From JAHFTW01 sp038046785 (GTDB lineage Archaea > Thermoplasmatota > E2 > JACPAO01 > JAHFTW01), in assembly GCA_038046785.1 (NCBI GenBank), contig JBBSVM010000005.1:1-64000 (forward strand): a stretch of DNA of 64,000 nucleotides, written 5' to 3'. Positions within the stretch are counted from its first letter, which is position 1. Every line of letters begins with the position of its first letter. Below the pieces are notes generated by a model. That model ran no database searches and was not told where the DNA came from. It worked only from the letters and a program-made list of their open reading frames with translations. Below, in pieces: positions 38,789 through 47,647 of this stretch. The position numbers and the translations under genes are program-made.

Positions 38789-39718
38789 ATGAAGTCTGCT
38801 TGGGCGGCTGCCCTTCTGTTGTTGGCCTTGCTGTCAGGATGTGCCGACGGCGGAAACGATTCGACCGGGACGGAAGACCCCGGCGTCGACGTCCAGGCGA
38901 CCGAGACGACCGGCATCATCCGCGGCGTCGTCGTGGACTCCACCATCACTCCGCTCACCGGCGCCATCGTCACCATCCGCATCGATGGCTCCGATCGGAC
39001 GAACGAGACGAACGACGTCGGCGGTTTCGGCTTCGGCGGCCTCAAGGAAGGCACCTACTTCGTCATCGCGCGCAAGCCGGGCTTCACGCCGAGCCAGACC
39101 AGCGTCGAGGTCGTCGCGGGCGACAACGAGCCGCCCGTCGTTCGTCTCACCCTGGAGATCGACCAGGATTTCGTGCGTCCCTTCGCCACCGCCCAGAAGC
39201 AGGCGGGCTACATTGAGTGCACCACCAATGTTGTCGCCGTCTGCGGCGCACCGAACATCATCTCGCAGGCGCTCTGCACCGACGAGTTGGATCCCATTCC
39301 GCCCATCTGCGCCGGCAACGTCACGAGTGACAAGTTCGGCTTCTACATCTTCTATCCCGGCGGCGAGACGATGATTCAGAGCGAGATGTTCTGGCAGTCG
39401 ACGCAGTCGCTCAGCACCCAGTTGACGCTCTCCATGGAGAACATCGCTGGCTGCGAAGCTGACAGCAACGCCTACATCGAGAGCGTCACCGGCGACTCAC
39501 CCATCTACCAGATCGCCGACGCGGCCGAGCTGGAGGCGGGGACCATCGGCGGCACCTGCGGCATCTGGCACAGCATCTTCTCCGGCGACACCGCCGGACT
39601 CCCGGCGGGCGTCACGCTGCAGCAGAAGTTCGAGATCATCAGCCACGCCTTCTACGGCTTCCTGCCACCGGAAGGCTACCGCTTCTCCGTCGATGGCGAC
39701 CCGACGCCGCCGATTTGA
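38789..39718 (+). CDS. Lipoprotein with carboxypeptidase-regulatory-like domain (array member 1)
   Basis: A 309-aa lipoprotein: MKSAWAAALLLLALLSGCAD, then a transthyretin-like/CarboxypepD_reg domain (TTGIIRGVVVDSTITPLTGA, GGFGFGGLKEGTYFVIARKP, TSVEVVAGDNEPPVVRLTLE) at about residues 35-130. The C-terminal domain has six or more cysteines and shared strands (MIQSEMFWQSTQSLSTQLTL, LQQKFEIISHAFYGFLPPEG). First of four tandem homologues. The regulatory-like domain is a structural beta module; ligand unknown. Confidence 0.85.
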   Translation: MKSAWAAALLLLALLSGCADGGNDSTGTEDPGVDVQATETTGIIRGVVVDSTITPLTGAIVTIRIDGSDRTNETNDVGGFGFGGLKEGTYFVIARKPGFTPSQTSVEVVAGDNEPPVVRLTLEIDQDFVRPFATAQKQAGYIECTTNVVAVCGAPNIISQALCTDELDPIPPICAGNVTSDKFGFYIFYPGGETMIQSEMFWQSTQSLSTQLTLSMENIAGCEADSNAYIESVTGDSPIYQIADAAELEAGTIGGTCGIWHSIFSGDTAGLPAGVTLQQKFEIISHAFYGFLPPEGYRFSVDGDPTPPI

Positions 39719-39778
39719 CCCGCCCATTTCGTGGTCCCAACAACAACGTTCATCACATCGGCCTGCGGAAGGCGACCC

Positions 39779-40792
39779 ATGCGCGTCCTCTGGATGACCA
39801 TCGCCCTCCTGGCGACCACGCTGGCCGGCTGCTCCGGTTCAAACGACCCCGCCGCCCCCAGCATCGACCCCGGCGTGGATGGCCTCAACGCCACTCCCAC
39901 CACGGGCGTCATCCGCGGCGTCGTCGTGGATGTCGGCGTCGTCCCCATCGTCGGCGCGAGCGTCCTGGCGTCTTCGGGCGGAAAGTCCGTCACCGCCACG
40001 ACGAACGACGTCGGCGGCTTCGGCTTCGACGGCTTGACGCCCGGTTCCTACTTCGTGAAGGCGACCAAGGGCGGATTCCTTGACGGCCAGACCACGGTCG
40101 AAGTGGTTGCCGGCGTGGATGAGCCTCCCGTCACCCGCATCGCGCTCGAGCCCGACGCGTCGTTCATCCAGCCCTACGCCGTTCCCTACAAGTTCGACGG
40201 CTTCATCGAGTGCTCCGGCAGCACCGTCGCCATCTCGGGCGCCTACTGCAGTTTCCCCAACGATTTGGGGCTCAACCTCACCGACCTGGGCGGCCCCGAC
40301 GTGCAGTGCGACAACAACCCGCTGCCGGTGCCCTGCAAAGTGTTCGACGACCGCTTCCTCGCCATCTACCCGCTGGACGGCGTCATCCCGACCTACGCGC
40401 AAAGCGAGTTGGATTGGACCAGCACCCAGAGCCTCGGCTCCAGCATGTCAGTCATGTGGTCGCGCGACTGCCAGGACGACAACGCCGGCTTCCCCTGCGA
40501 CGACGTGGAGGCGAGCGGAACCTCGCCGCTGCTCATCACCGGCGACCAGGCGACTCTCGCTGCGGCCAGCGTCCAGGAAGGAGGAACCTTCGGCGAGGAG
40601 CTCATCGGCACGAACACGCTCGTTGTGCGCGTCTTCAACCGCGGCGTCGAGGGCAGCGAGGCGGGCGGCACGTTCGGGGTGGGCGTCACCTTTGAGCAGA
40701 AGTTCACCGTCTACACCCACATGTTCTACGGCTACACGCCCCCGGCCTGGCGCTTCACCAGCGGTGAGCCGGTTCCCCCGCCGGCTCCGTAG
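39779..40792 (+). CDS. Lipoprotein with carboxypeptidase-regulatory-like domain (array member 2)
   Basis: A 337-aa paralogue: MRVLWMTIALLATTLAGCSG, domain TTGVIRGVVVDVGVVPIVGA, GGFGFDGLTPGSYFVKATKG, TTVEVVAGVDEPPVTRIALE. Its C-terminal domain carries an extra cysteine-containing insert (DVQCDNNPLPVPCKVFDDRF, WSRDCQDDNAGFPCDDVEA) and closes with TFEQKFTVYTHMFYGYTPPA. ATG 39779 starts the signal peptide; an upstream in-frame GTG/ATG region lacks one. Confidence 0.85.
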   Translation: MRVLWMTIALLATTLAGCSGSNDPAAPSIDPGVDGLNATPTTGVIRGVVVDVGVVPIVGASVLASSGGKSVTATTNDVGGFGFDGLTPGSYFVKATKGGFLDGQTTVEVVAGVDEPPVTRIALEPDASFIQPYAVPYKFDGFIECSGSTVAISGAYCSFPNDLGLNLTDLGGPDVQCDNNPLPVPCKVFDDRFLAIYPLDGVIPTYAQSELDWTSTQSLGSSMSVMWSRDCQDDNAGFPCDDVEASGTSPLLITGDQATLAAASVQEGGTFGEELIGTNTLVVRVFNRGVEGSEAGGTFGVGVTFEQKFTVYTHMFYGYTPPAWRFTSGEPVPPPAP

Positions 40793-40843
40793 CGAGGCGA
40801 CCGGGGCGCAAACCTTCAAGAGCGGCGAGTCCGCTCGGACCGC

Positions 40844-41778
40844 ATGGCTTCGGCTTGGTGGCTCTCGGCGCTCTTGGTGGTCGCACTTCTTTCGGGCTGC
40901 GCGACAAGCAGCGGGACGGAAGGCGACGCATCGGAAGACCCCGGCGTGGACGTCACCCCCACCGCCACCACGGGCGTCATCCGGGGCGTCGTCGTCGACG
41001 CCGCATCAAGCCGCTGGTGGGCGCCATTGTCACCGTGAAGGCGAACGGCGAGACCCTCAGCAACACCACCAACGACAACGGCGGCTTCGGCTTCGAAGGG
41101 CTCGAGCCCGGCACCTACTTCGTTGCCGCAAGCAAGCTGGGCTTCCAAGAAGGGCAGACCAGCGTCGAAGTGGAGGCCAACAACGCCGACGCCCCGGTCG
41201 TCCGGCTCACCCTGGAGGCGGCGCAGGGTTTCGTGAAGCCCTACGCGGTCCCGGACAAGCACACCGGCTACATCGAGTGCGGGGTGGGAACCGCCGTCGT
41301 CCTCGTCGCGGTCTGCGCCGCCCCCAACTCCCTGACGGGCCAGCAGATCACGGCGGACGAGTTCACCCACTTCATCGCCATGGACTCCGGCGTGCCCACC
41401 TGGATTACCGGCGAGATGATCTGGGAGAGCACCCAGTCGCTCGGCAACACGCTGCGCATCGCGGTGCGCACCTCCACGTTTGAGGCGTGGAGCGGCGGCA
41501 CCTACTTGGACAACATCAACGGCAGCACCGGACCCTCTCCGCTGCTTTACGCGGCATCCACGGCCGACATCGCAGACGGCAACCTTGGCAACGAGAGCAT
41601 CGGGTTGGAACTGGATGTCTTCACGGCAAACGGGGTGTGCGACCCCGCGACGGGCACCTGCGTCGCGGGTGCCACGCTGCAGCAGAAATTCGAGCTCATC
41701 ACCCACACGTTCTACGGGTTCCGCCCGAGTCCCGACTACCGTTTCACCGTGGACGGGTCCCCGAAACCGCCCGAATAG
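40844..41778 (+). pseudogene. Frameshifted lipoprotein with carboxypeptidase-regulatory-like domain (array member 3)
   Basis: The gene starts normally (MASAWWLSALLVVALLSGCA ... TTGVIRGVVVDA) but stops at 41038. The next frame resumes in register from 41005 (IKPLVGAIVTVKANGETLSN ... LQQKFELITHTFYGFRPSPD) to 41778. Comparison with the paralogues places the shift at 41003-41005, where GCCGCATC replaces an expected GCCGCCATC: one base is missing. The rest is intact, so this is a very recent mutation, a phase-variable site or a sequencing error. CTTCAAG is centred 27 nt before the ATG. Confidence 0.85.
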
Positions 41779-41842
41779 GGCACCCAACGGTGAACGAGGC
41801 CCCGACGACAAGTCTCAAGACCTCCCAGGACTGGGCACACCT

Positions 41843-42778
41843 ATGCGCACGACGGCCATCCTGGCCTCTCTCCTGTTCGCAGCCCTCGCCGGCTGCGCTC
41901 AAGGCTCCGGCGACGCGACCTCCAGCGGCCCCGAACCGAACGTCGATGTGGAAGCGACTTCGACGACCGGCATCATCCGCGGCGTCGTCGTGGACTCCAC
42001 CATCACGCCCATCCTGGACGCGATTGTCTCCATCCAGGTGGATGGCCAACCCCGCACGAACCTGACGAACAGCAACGGCGGCTTCGGCTTCGAGGGGCTC
42101 GAACCGGGCACCTACTTCGTCTCCGCATCCAAAGCGGGCTTCTCCAGCGGCCAAACCTCGGTCGAGGTCGTGGCTGGCGACAACGAACCGCCGGTCGCGC
42201 GCATCGCCTTGGAAGCGGACGGCTCCTTCATCGGTCCCTACTCCCAGGTCTCCAAGTTTGACGGCTTCATCGCCTGCGGTGTCTCGACCGCAGCCATCAC
42301 GGCGGCGGTCTGCAGCATCGTCAACATTGCGGCCCCCGTCTTCGACGACCGCTTCATCACGGTCGTGGATGTCAGCCCCAACCCGAGCTTCGCGCAGCAC
42401 GAGATCATCTGGGACGACAACCAGCCGGTCCCGCAGCAGTTCAACCACGCCCAGCGCGCCGTCTACGCCGACGGCAGCTTCGACGACATCGGCAACGTCA
42501 TCGGCCCCTCGCCCATCATCGGCCCGCTCAACCAGAGCGTCCTGCGCGAGTTCGACGTCGGCAACGAGACCGACCTCTTCCCCACCGTGTTCGCGGGCGG
42601 CGCGGACGGCAGCATCGTCTGCGTTCCCGCAGGGCTCCCCCTGGCGGGCTTCTGCACGTTCGGCACTGGCGTCACTTTCGAGCAGCGCTTCGAGCTCTAC
42701 ACCACGGTGACCTACGGCTTCGTTCCTCCGGAGGGATTCACCTTCATCGCCGACGGCAAGCCCGTCCCCCCCGCGTAG
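41843..42778 (+). CDS. Lipoprotein with carboxypeptidase-regulatory-like domain (array member 4)
   Basis: A 311-aa paralogue: MRTTAILASLLFAALAGCAQ, domain TTGIIRGVVVDSTITPILDA, GGFGFEGLEPGTYFVSASKA, TSVEVVAGDNEPPVARIALE, then a C-terminal domain with FAQHEIIWDDNQPVPQQFNH and TFEQRFELYTTVTYGFVPPE. TCTCAAGA is centred 26.5 nt upstream of the ATG. The first domain is nearly identical to member 1, the distal part divergent. Confidence 0.85.
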   Translation: MRTTAILASLLFAALAGCAQGSGDATSSGPEPNVDVEATSTTGIIRGVVVDSTITPILDAIVSIQVDGQPRTNLTNSNGGFGFEGLEPGTYFVSASKAGFSSGQTSVEVVAGDNEPPVARIALEADGSFIGPYSQVSKFDGFIACGVSTAAITAAVCSIVNIAAPVFDDRFITVVDVSPNPSFAQHEIIWDDNQPVPQQFNHAQRAVYADGSFDDIGNVIGPSPIIGPLNQSVLREFDVGNETDLFPTVFAGGADGSIVCVPAGLPLAGFCTFGTGVTFEQRFELYTTVTYGFVPPEGFTFIADGKPVPPA

Positions 42779-42795
42779 CGCCAACCGAGCGCGCC

Positions 42796-43221
42796 CTACA
42801 GGTCGAGGACGACGCGAAGCGCCCAACCCGCCTTCGCCCGCTCGAAGCGGACGCCGTGGTAGGTGACTGCCTTCACTTCGACGCCGCGGCCATGCCGCGC
42901 TCCGTCGTGGCGCAAACCGTTGCCGCGTGCCACCGCGCTCCAGCCAGCGCCCGCTTGCTCGACCAGGATTCCGCCGCCTAACCAGAGGGCGTCCTCCGCC
43001 TGCTGCAGCCAGACCAGTTCGGCGAGGAACGCGACGGCGAGCGCCTCCAGGTCGGGCGCCTCAACGCGGAAGGCGAGCTCACGGTCGGGCGTCAAGGTGT
43101 GGGCGGCGCGACCCGCAAGAAGCTCGGTGAGGGCGAGCGCCGCCTCCTCCAAGCATCCGCCGGCAGTCGTCGCTTCGGTTTCGATGGCGACATCGGCGGT
43201 GTGGTCCACAAGCCGCCTCAT
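42796..43221 (-). CDS. Archease
   Basis: Activator of the RtcB tRNA ligase (141 aa). MRRLVDHTADVAIETEATTA with the metal-binding Asp/His, ELVWLQQAEDALWLGGGILV and the C-terminal VEVKAVTYHGVRFERAKAG are diagnostic. Slightly short and Ala-rich compared with crystallised homologues. Its ATG overlaps the CPBP gene stop (ATGA), so it is the distal gene of a three-gene operon. RtcB itself is not in the window. Confidence 0.92.
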   Translation of the reverse strand: MRRLVDHTADVAIETEATTAGGCLEEAALALTELLAGRAAHTLTPDRELAFRVEAPDLEALAVAFLAELVWLQQAEDALWLGGGILVEQAGAGWSAVARGNGLRHDGARHGRGVEVKAVTYHGVRFERAKAGWALRVVLDL

Positions 43222-43988
43222 GGCGAATCAACCAAGACGGGGAGCGCGAGCTGGACGAGGTTGAAGGTGACGTGGGCGGCGATGACGATCCAGAGCGAGC
43301 CGCGCCGCTTCACGATGAGCCCGAACAGCAGCCCGAGGGCGGCCGGGATGAGGAGTTGCAGCACGGTGCCGTAGCCGGCGTGGCTGAGTCCGAAGAGGGC
43401 GGCCTGGCCCCAGACGCCAACCCAGCGTTGCAGGATGCCGCGGAAGAGCACCTCCTCGCCGATGCCGGCCGAGAGACTCAACGTGAGGGCGAGCGGGAGG
43501 GTCATGTTGGCGAGAAGGCCGTCGGCGACCGGGTTCTCCTCGCCGATGCCCACGCGCTGCAGCCCGAGTGCGAGGGTGACCAGGACAACGAGACAGAGCA
43601 GACCGAGCCCGACCCCTTTGGCGAGGGACAGGAGGGGCGTGTGCAGCTGCAGGTAGGCGATGGTGCCGGCAACGGGCCGTTCGCGCGTCGCGAGAAGCCA
43701 CAGGATCGGGATGACCGCCATGAGCACGAAGGTGAGGAGGGAGTTGGCGTAGAGGAACGAGGCGGGGATGGGATCGGACGAGGGCGCAACCCCGCTCGCG
43801 GCGTCCTGGACAGCGCGCACCAAGGCGTCCAGTCCAGAATAGGCAAGGAGCGCCAGGTCGAGGCCGAGCAGGATGTGCGCCACCGTCGCGACGGGGTTCC
43901 GGCGCGCCGCATCGGGTGCCGCAGCCGGGGGCGCAACGGGGCGCATGGTCCCGCTGGCTGGATCGAAGGGGAGCGTCTCCACAGCCAT
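43218..43988 (-). CDS. CPBP-family intramembrane metalloprotease
   Basis: A 256-aa polytopic membrane protein of the CAAX-protease/bacteriocin-processing (CPBP, Abi) family. Conserved motifs: GIGEEVLFRGILQRWVG (EExxxR), ALFGLSHAGYG (FxxxH) and IVIAAHVTFNLVQLA (HxxxN), the Glu/His residues that form the metal site. About eight hydrophobic helices. ATG 43988 overlaps the stop of the thioesterase gene (ATGA). Substrate unknown; prenyl-protein processing is known for eukaryotic relatives. Confidence 0.9.
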   Translation of the reverse strand: MAVETLPFDPASGTMRPVAPPAAAPDAARRNPVATVAHILLGLDLALLAYSGLDALVRAVQDAASGVAPSSDPIPASFLYANSLLTFVLMAVIPILWLLATRERPVAGTIAYLQLHTPLLSLAKGVGLGLLCLVVLVTLALGLQRVGIGEENPVADGLLANMTLPLALTLSLSAGIGEEVLFRGILQRWVGVWGQAALFGLSHAGYGTVLQLLIPAALGLLFGLIVKRRGSLWIVIAAHVTFNLVQLALPVLVDSP

Positions 43989-44473
43989 CAGCCCCAGCGG
44001 TGCCAGGCGGGGTGTCCTTCGCGCACCGCGACAAAGGTGCCGTCGCAAGTGGCGGTGACCTTCCCGTCGCACAGAACGTCACAGTGGATGGTCGCGCGGT
44101 CGCCGTCGAGTTTGGTGACGGAGGCCTCGAGTCGCAGTTCGCGGCCGGTCGGGGTGGGCCGCTTGAGTTTGACATGGAAATCGGCGGTGACCGTGCAGTC
44201 GGGCGCCGCTTTCCCATGCGCCGCCATCAACGCGGTCGCCGCCGCCCAATTGCTGTGGCAGTCGAGCAGCGTGCCAAGGATGCCGCCGTTCACGACGCCG
44301 GGGAACGCCTGGTGGTGCGGCTGCGGCGTGTACGTCATGACGAAGCGGCCCTCCGGCGTGCCAACAGCACCCGTCCAGTGGCTCTTGATGCGAAGCCCCT
44401 GCGCGTTGGCGGGGCCGCAGCCGAAGCAGATGGAGTTCGGGGCAAAGCGGTCCTGGTCAGATTGCATGCCCAT
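43988..44473 (-). CDS. PaaI-type hotdog thioesterase
   Basis: A 161-aa hotdog-fold acyl-CoA thioesterase. FAPNSICFGCGPANAQGLRI is an N-terminal CFGCGxxNxxGL motif common in this subgroup; HQAFPGVVNGGILGTLLDCH holds the catalytic Asn/Gly-Gly and Asp region; DFHVKLKRPTPTGRELRLEA and TCDGTFVAVREGHPAWHR complete the fold. Alternative ATG at 44467. First gene of the thioesterase-CPBP-archease operon. Acyl specificity unknown. Confidence 0.87.
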   Translation of the reverse strand: MGMQSDQDRFAPNSICFGCGPANAQGLRIKSHWTGAVGTPEGRFVMTYTPQPHHQAFPGVVNGGILGTLLDCHSNWAAATALMAAHGKAAPDCTVTADFHVKLKRPTPTGRELRLEASVTKLDGDRATIHCDVLCDGKVTATCDGTFVAVREGHPAWHRWG

Positions 44474-44504
44474 GCAAGGACGGCGGAGCCTTTGGGGTTT
44501 GCCT

Positions 44505-45587
44505 TCAGAGTCGCGAGAGCACGGAGCGCATCGCAGACGGCAGCGCGGCCCCATCGGGGAGGGCGGCGCATGCGTCGGGACGGAAGAACTCGAGGAGGAC
44601 AAAGCCGTCCGTGCAGAAGGAGAACTGGTAGTCCAAGAGGACGCCGGCGGGGGGTGCATCGAGGGTGAAGGTCGCCTCGTACTGTCCGGCTTGGGCGTTG
44701 TCGAGGACCAGGCGGCTGCTGGCGGCATCGAGGCGGGAGCGAACCGTGAGTTGGCTCGCTGTACCGTCGGGGCGGTGCAGGGTAAGCGTCCCGGTCTGGG
44801 TGGGAAGCGTCGTCAAGTCGGGAGTCACCGCGATGGCGAGCTTGGTGTGGTTTTGCTGCAGCGTGAAGCGGTGCGTCACGGTGCCATCCAGGACGGTGGC
44901 TCGACCCGCTTCGCTTCCGTACTCGGAGACTGCAAAATCGAGGATGATCTGCTCAAGTAGATCTTTCAAGTTCACAACGGTCCCGTTGAAGGCGTTCACG
45001 AAGAAGAGGGAGGCATTGTCGAACTCGTCTCCGAACAGCAGGATCCAGTAGGGGTGGTTCCCTTGGGGGAAGAATTGACCGCCACCAAGTTTGTCGTCCT
45101 GAGTAAGGACGGACGCGGCGGGGCGCTTGCCATCGGTGGTGATGGGCAGCAACGACCACGCTTCGTCGGAGTCGATGCGCCACGCGTCGAGGTCGATGGG
45201 CGGGTCGCTTCCTCGGTTTGACAGCGGGCGCTCGCTTCGGACGAGGATGTCGCCAGAGCCGTCGAGGACCAGGCCGAGAAGTTTCCCGAGGCGCTCGGAG
45301 GTGAAAGTGTAGCCCCAAGCGGCGGCAAGACCGTCGCCCGTGCGTTCATCGTCGGCGAGCACGAATTCGGTGTCGTCGATTTCGCCCTCATCTTCCAGCT
45401 CCTTGCGCAGCTCGGTTCCGTTGCTCACTTCGATGCCGACCACGTTTACGAGCCGAGCGTCCGAGGACCAGTCGTCGGCCTCGCTTTGCGCGGCGGCAAG
45501 CAGAGAGCGGGCGGAAGAGGTGGGGCCGGCGCAACCCGACAGGAGCAAGGCAACGATTGCAAGGACGGGCAGGAGAGCACGAACCAC
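44505..45587 (-). CDS. Lipoprotein with PepSY-like segment (paralogue of the gene at 50127-51164)
   Basis: A 360-aa lipoprotein from GTG 45587 (VVRALLPVLAIVALLLSGCA). The middle aligns with the lipoprotein at 50127-51164: ARLVNVVGIEVSNGTELRKE, LDGSGDILVRSERP, IDSDEAWSLL and LFFVNAFNGTVVN, a weak PepSY-like pattern. The C-terminal part (HRFTLQQNHTKLAIAVTPDL, LTLHRPDGTASQLTVRSRLD) is a beta-rich domain ending in three cysteines. It diverges from mutY. Confidence 0.75.
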   Translation of the reverse strand: MVRALLPVLAIVALLLSGCAGPTSSARSLLAAAQSEADDWSSDARLVNVVGIEVSNGTELRKELEDEGEIDDTEFVLADDERTGDGLAAAWGYTFTSERLGKLLGLVLDGSGDILVRSERPLSNRGSDPPIDLDAWRIDSDEAWSLLPITTDGKRPAASVLTQDDKLGGGQFFPQGNHPYWILLFGDEFDNASLFFVNAFNGTVVNLKDLLEQIILDFAVSEYGSEAGRATVLDGTVTHRFTLQQNHTKLAIAVTPDLTTLPTQTGTLTLHRPDGTASQLTVRSRLDAASSRLVLDNAQAGQYEATFTLDAPPAGVLLDYQFSFCTDGFVLLEFFRPDACAALPDGAALPSAMRSVLSRL

Positions 45588-45645
45588 GACGGACGAGGGC
45601 TCGCCGGGGTCAAAAAGGCCATCCGTTGCCCCTCTGTGTGAAATT

Positions 45646-46689
45646 GTGGAACCGTCCCACCGGCGCCGCCTTCTGGCATGGTATCGCCGCACCCGCCGCG
45701 ACCTGCCATGGCGCCAGACCAGCGACCCCTACGCCATCTTGGTGAGCGAGGTGATGCTGCAGCAGACCCGCGTCGAGGTGGCAACACCTTACTTTCTGCG
45801 CTGGATGGAGCGGTTCCCGACGCTCCAAGCGCTTGCGGCGGCGGATGAACAGGAGGTCATGGCGGCGTGGGCCGGCCTCGGCTACTACCAGCGTGCGCGC
45901 AACCTGCAGGCGCTGGCCAAGCAGGTCGTCGCAAAGCACGGCGGTCGCCTGCCGGATGCGTTCGCCAAACTGCTCGAACTCCCCGGCATCGGCCCCTACA
46001 CGGCGGGAGCGGTCGCCTCCATCGCGTTTGGTAAGCGGGTGCCCTGCGTCGATGGAAACGTGGTGCGTGTCGCAAGCCGCATCCTCGCCCTGCGCGGCCC
46101 GGACTCGCCCGCCCTCCGGCGCCGCATCGAAGCGGCCGCGGCCTCGTGGGTTCCTGAGCGGGCTCCCGGCGATTGGAACCAAGCCCTCATGGAGCTGGGA
46201 GCGACGGTCTGCTTGCCGCGCAATCCACGCTGTGAGGAGTGTCCGGTCGCCGCAGCCTGTGCCGCCCGTGCCAAAGGCGTGCAGCACGCCATTCCGAGGC
46301 CCGCTGCGCGAAAAGCCGCGGCCCCTGAGACCATGCGGTTCGCCCTCGTCCAGCAAGCCGGAACGACACTGCTTGTCCGCAACCCGGAGCGCGGCCTGTT
46401 GGCGGGAATGTGGATGCTTCCAGGAGGGTCCGCCACGGCGCCCCTGCCCCGCACGGTCCTCGCGCAAACGGGTGTCCGCATTCGCGCAGGTGCCAGCATT
46501 GCCACCGCTCGGCACATCTTCAGTCACCGCACGTGGGCGATGGAGCTACAACGCGCGTCCATCCTGGATGTCGGCCACGCCCAGCCGGCGCTTCGGACCT
46601 GGTGGTGCCCCGACGACGAGCTCGCCGGTGCCGCCCTGCCGACGGCGATGCGCAGGCTCCTCAAAGTGGTGGACGACGGCAAGCCTTAG
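45646..46689 (+). CDS. mutY: A/G-specific adenine DNA glycosylase
   Basis: Removes adenine mispaired with 8-oxoG (347 aa, GTG start inferred). LPWRQTSDPYAILVSEVMLQ QTR motif (E in SEVMLQQTRV is catalytic), HhH LELPGIGPYTAGAVASIAFG, catalytic Asp in VPCVDGNVVRVASR, and [4Fe-4S] ligands C-x6-C-x2-C-x5-C in CLPRNPRCEECPVAAAC. A C-terminal NUDIX-like 8-oxoG recognition domain follows (FALVQQAGTTLLVRNPERGL, WMLPGG). Bacterial-like organisation; transfer is possible. Confidence 0.93.
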   Translation: MEPSHRRRLLAWYRRTRRDLPWRQTSDPYAILVSEVMLQQTRVEVATPYFLRWMERFPTLQALAAADEQEVMAAWAGLGYYQRARNLQALAKQVVAKHGGRLPDAFAKLLELPGIGPYTAGAVASIAFGKRVPCVDGNVVRVASRILALRGPDSPALRRRIEAAAASWVPERAPGDWNQALMELGATVCLPRNPRCEECPVAAACAARAKGVQHAIPRPAARKAAAPETMRFALVQQAGTTLLVRNPERGLLAGMWMLPGGSATAPLPRTVLAQTGVRIRAGASIATARHIFSHRTWAMELQRASILDVGHAQPALRTWWCPDDELAGAALPTAMRRLLKVVDDGKP

Positions 46690-46714
46690 CAGGAGCCATC
46701 GGCGTCGCCATCCT

Positions 46715-47647
46715 ATGCGGAGTCTGGCGTTGGTCCTCGTCGCGCTGGCGTTTGCCGCAGCACCCGCGACGGCTCTCCCCGCCGCGTCCGTCGTCCCGCT
46801 CATTCATCATCCGCTCGACCAGGTGGATCCGTTCGGGGTGTCGTTTGGTGGCGCGGACTCGTTCTCGGCCCGCTACCGCGCCGTGGCAGCGCAGACCGGC
46901 CGCTTCGATTTTCCACTCTTCCTTGCCGATGGCCGCGACCCGGTGCAGCAGCTTCCGGACCCGGCCCGTCCTTACGAGGGAACGCTCGAAGCGTACCAGG
47001 TGGCACTCCAGGCGCGCTCCGGCAGCATGGCGCCTGTTTCTTTGGCCATCACCGCCACAGCCAACGGAGGCAATGCCGACGTTGAGCTGAAAATCACGCC
47101 GCGCGGCAGCGTGGAACTGCAGGGCTCTTCGCTGCGTCTGTTCGTCGCCATCACGGAGGACGCCCTCCATTTCCAACCTCCCCCAGAAATCTCCAACGGC
47201 CTCACCGACCACCGTTTCGTCGTGCGCCGCCTGCTCGACGCGGGCCCGGTGAACCTCACCGCGACGACCCGGACGCTGACTCTGCCGCTTGAATCGTCTT
47301 GGCAGCAGGACCGTGTGGCGGTCGCAGCGTGGCTCCAAGCGGGCCCCACCGAGGGTCGATTCAAACCGAGCGAAGTTCTGCAAGCCATCTCCGCTCCGCT
47401 GGACGGCGTCGAACGGGTGCAGGAGGGGCGCGGCGTTCTTCTGGAACTCTACTCGGCGACCTGGTGCGACCCCTGCCTGTACGGCGACCTGGCCCTCGAA
47501 GCCATCGTCGTCCAAGCGGGCGCCGCCGAGCCGCTTGTCCCCGTGCGCACAAGCTACTGGCTCGCACCGGACCAGCCCACCCTCGTCCTTGCGGCAAGCC
47601 TTGCCGCCGGAGCAACGGCCTTCGCTCTGGCGCGGAGGCGCGCATGA
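46715..47647 (+). CDS. Secreted thioredoxin-like protein with C-terminal membrane anchor
   Basis: A 310-aa protein: signal peptide MRSLALVLVALAFAAAPATA, an all-beta middle region, then LLELYSATWCDPCLYGDLAL with the CxxC pair Cys251/Cys254, as in thioredoxin-like proteins, and a C-terminal helix (LVLAASLAAGATAFALARRR). The thioredoxin portion is short, so it may be an abbreviated or fused fold. Its stop overlaps the ccmF ATG (ATGA); it probably reduces apocytochrome or partner thiols outside the membrane. Confidence 0.78.
   Translation: MRSLALVLVALAFAAAPATALPAASVVPLIHHPLDQVDPFGVSFGGADSFSARYRAVAAQTGRFDFPLFLADGRDPVQQLPDPARPYEGTLEAYQVALQARSGSMAPVSLAITATANGGNADVELKITPRGSVELQGSSLRLFVAITEDALHFQPPPEISNGLTDHRFVVRRLLDAGPVNLTATTRTLTLPLESSWQQDRVAVAAWLQAGPTEGRFKPSEVLQAISAPLDGVERVQEGRGVLLELYSATWCDPCLYGDLALEAIVVQAGAAEPLVPVRTSYWLAPDQPTLVLAASLAAGATAFALARRRA

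Noticed and set aside
40997..41010. Programmed ribosomal frameshifting in the array lipoprotein
   Set aside because: No slippery heptamer or downstream pseudoknot is visible, and three paralogues need no shift. A deletion or sequence error is simpler.
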